Shown here: positions 5,967-5,997 of the stretch, one piece after another
Layout of the letters: every line of letters begins with the position of its first letter
Position numbering within the stretch: the stretch's first letter is position 1
Assembly (NCBI GenBank): GCA_003529325.1
Contig: DPVW01000239.1
Location: forward strand, 14,104 to 20,100
DNA length: 5,997 nt
Direction of reading: 5' to 3'
DNA from: Candidatus Latescibacterota bacterium
Lineage (GTDB): Bacteria > Latescibacterota > UBA2968 > UBA8231
The notes under the pieces: generated by a model
Database searches by the model: none
The model's input: only the letters and a program-made list of their open reading frames with translations
What the model was told of the DNA's origin: nothing
Program-made: the position numbers and the translations under genes

Positions 5967-5997
5967 CTACTGCTCGCCATCATTTTCGTCGCCGTCG
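5967..5997 (-). CDS. Possible C-terminal end of a convergent gene (partial)
   Basis: Read on the minus strand, one frame enters from the window edge and gives an acidic tail, D-G-D-E-N-D-G-E-Q, ending in TAG (complement of 5967-5969). The stop falls 33 bases from the hairpin at 5903-5933, as expected for a convergent gene sharing a terminator. Only nine codons are visible, so no function can be assigned. Another minus-strand frame also stays open for part of this stretch, so the call is tentative. Confidence 0.3.
   Translation of the reverse strand, partial: DGDENDGEQ

Noticed and set aside
5950..5997. A + strand start (ATG 5950) running off the window end
   Set aside because: No ribosome binding site precedes it, and the translation is Ser/Pro-rich with no motif. 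The minus-strand frame ending near the hairpin is slightly more plausible.
1..5997. CRISPR array, tRNA, rRNA, insertion sequence or attachment site
   Set aside because: I saw no regularly spaced repeats, RNA gene hallmarks, transposase motifs or terminal inverted repeats. Nearly all bases are accounted for by protein genes.

Overview
The window is bacterial, GC-rich DNA, and almost all of it is coding on the + strand. Six genes run head to tail from about 81 to 5894. Four of the five junctions are 4-bp ATGA stop/start overlaps and the fifth has a 1-nt gap, so this looks like one translationally coupled operon. It mixes a TIM-barrel sugar isomerase, a sulfatase relative, an enolase-superfamily protein, a beta-propeller and an amidohydrolase. 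Such mixes are common in polysaccharide-degrading bacteria with many sulfatase and 'mandelate racemase' paralogues (Planctomycetota, Poribacteria, Latescibacterota-like lineages, often marine or sponge-associated). That placement is an inference from gene content; the window has no taxonomic marker gene.

Layout: a short leader with a strong Shine-Dalgarno (1-80); a sugar phosphate isomerase/epimerase-like protein (81-845); a sulfatase-family protein lacking its catalytic segment (842-1546); a mandelate racemase/muconate lactonizing enzyme-like protein (1543-2823); a large cytoplasmic beta-propeller protein of unknown function (2825-4702); an Amidohydro_2-type TIM-barrel protein (4699-5541); and a YciH/SUI1-family translation factor (5538-5894). 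A perfect 11-bp GC-rich hairpin (5903-5933) closes the cluster. The last 31 bases may hold the C-terminus of a convergent minus-strand gene.

A plausible but unproven reading of the first five genes is breakdown of a (sulfated) sugar or acid sugar: desulfation, isomerisation, acid-sugar dehydration or epimerisation, and lactone hydrolysis. No transporter or regulator is present in the window.

The most interesting signal is that three neighbouring 'enzymes' all appear to lack canonical catalytic residues. The sulfatase has no formylglycine C/S-x-P-x-R motif because roughly 200 residues are missing in frame. The amidohydrolase has lost most expected metal ligands. The enolase-type protein lacks the usual acidic third metal ligand and the usual beta-7 His. 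The first gene, in contrast, keeps its complete metal site. The joining of a SUI1/YciH translation factor to a catabolic-looking operon by a stop/start overlap is a second oddity.
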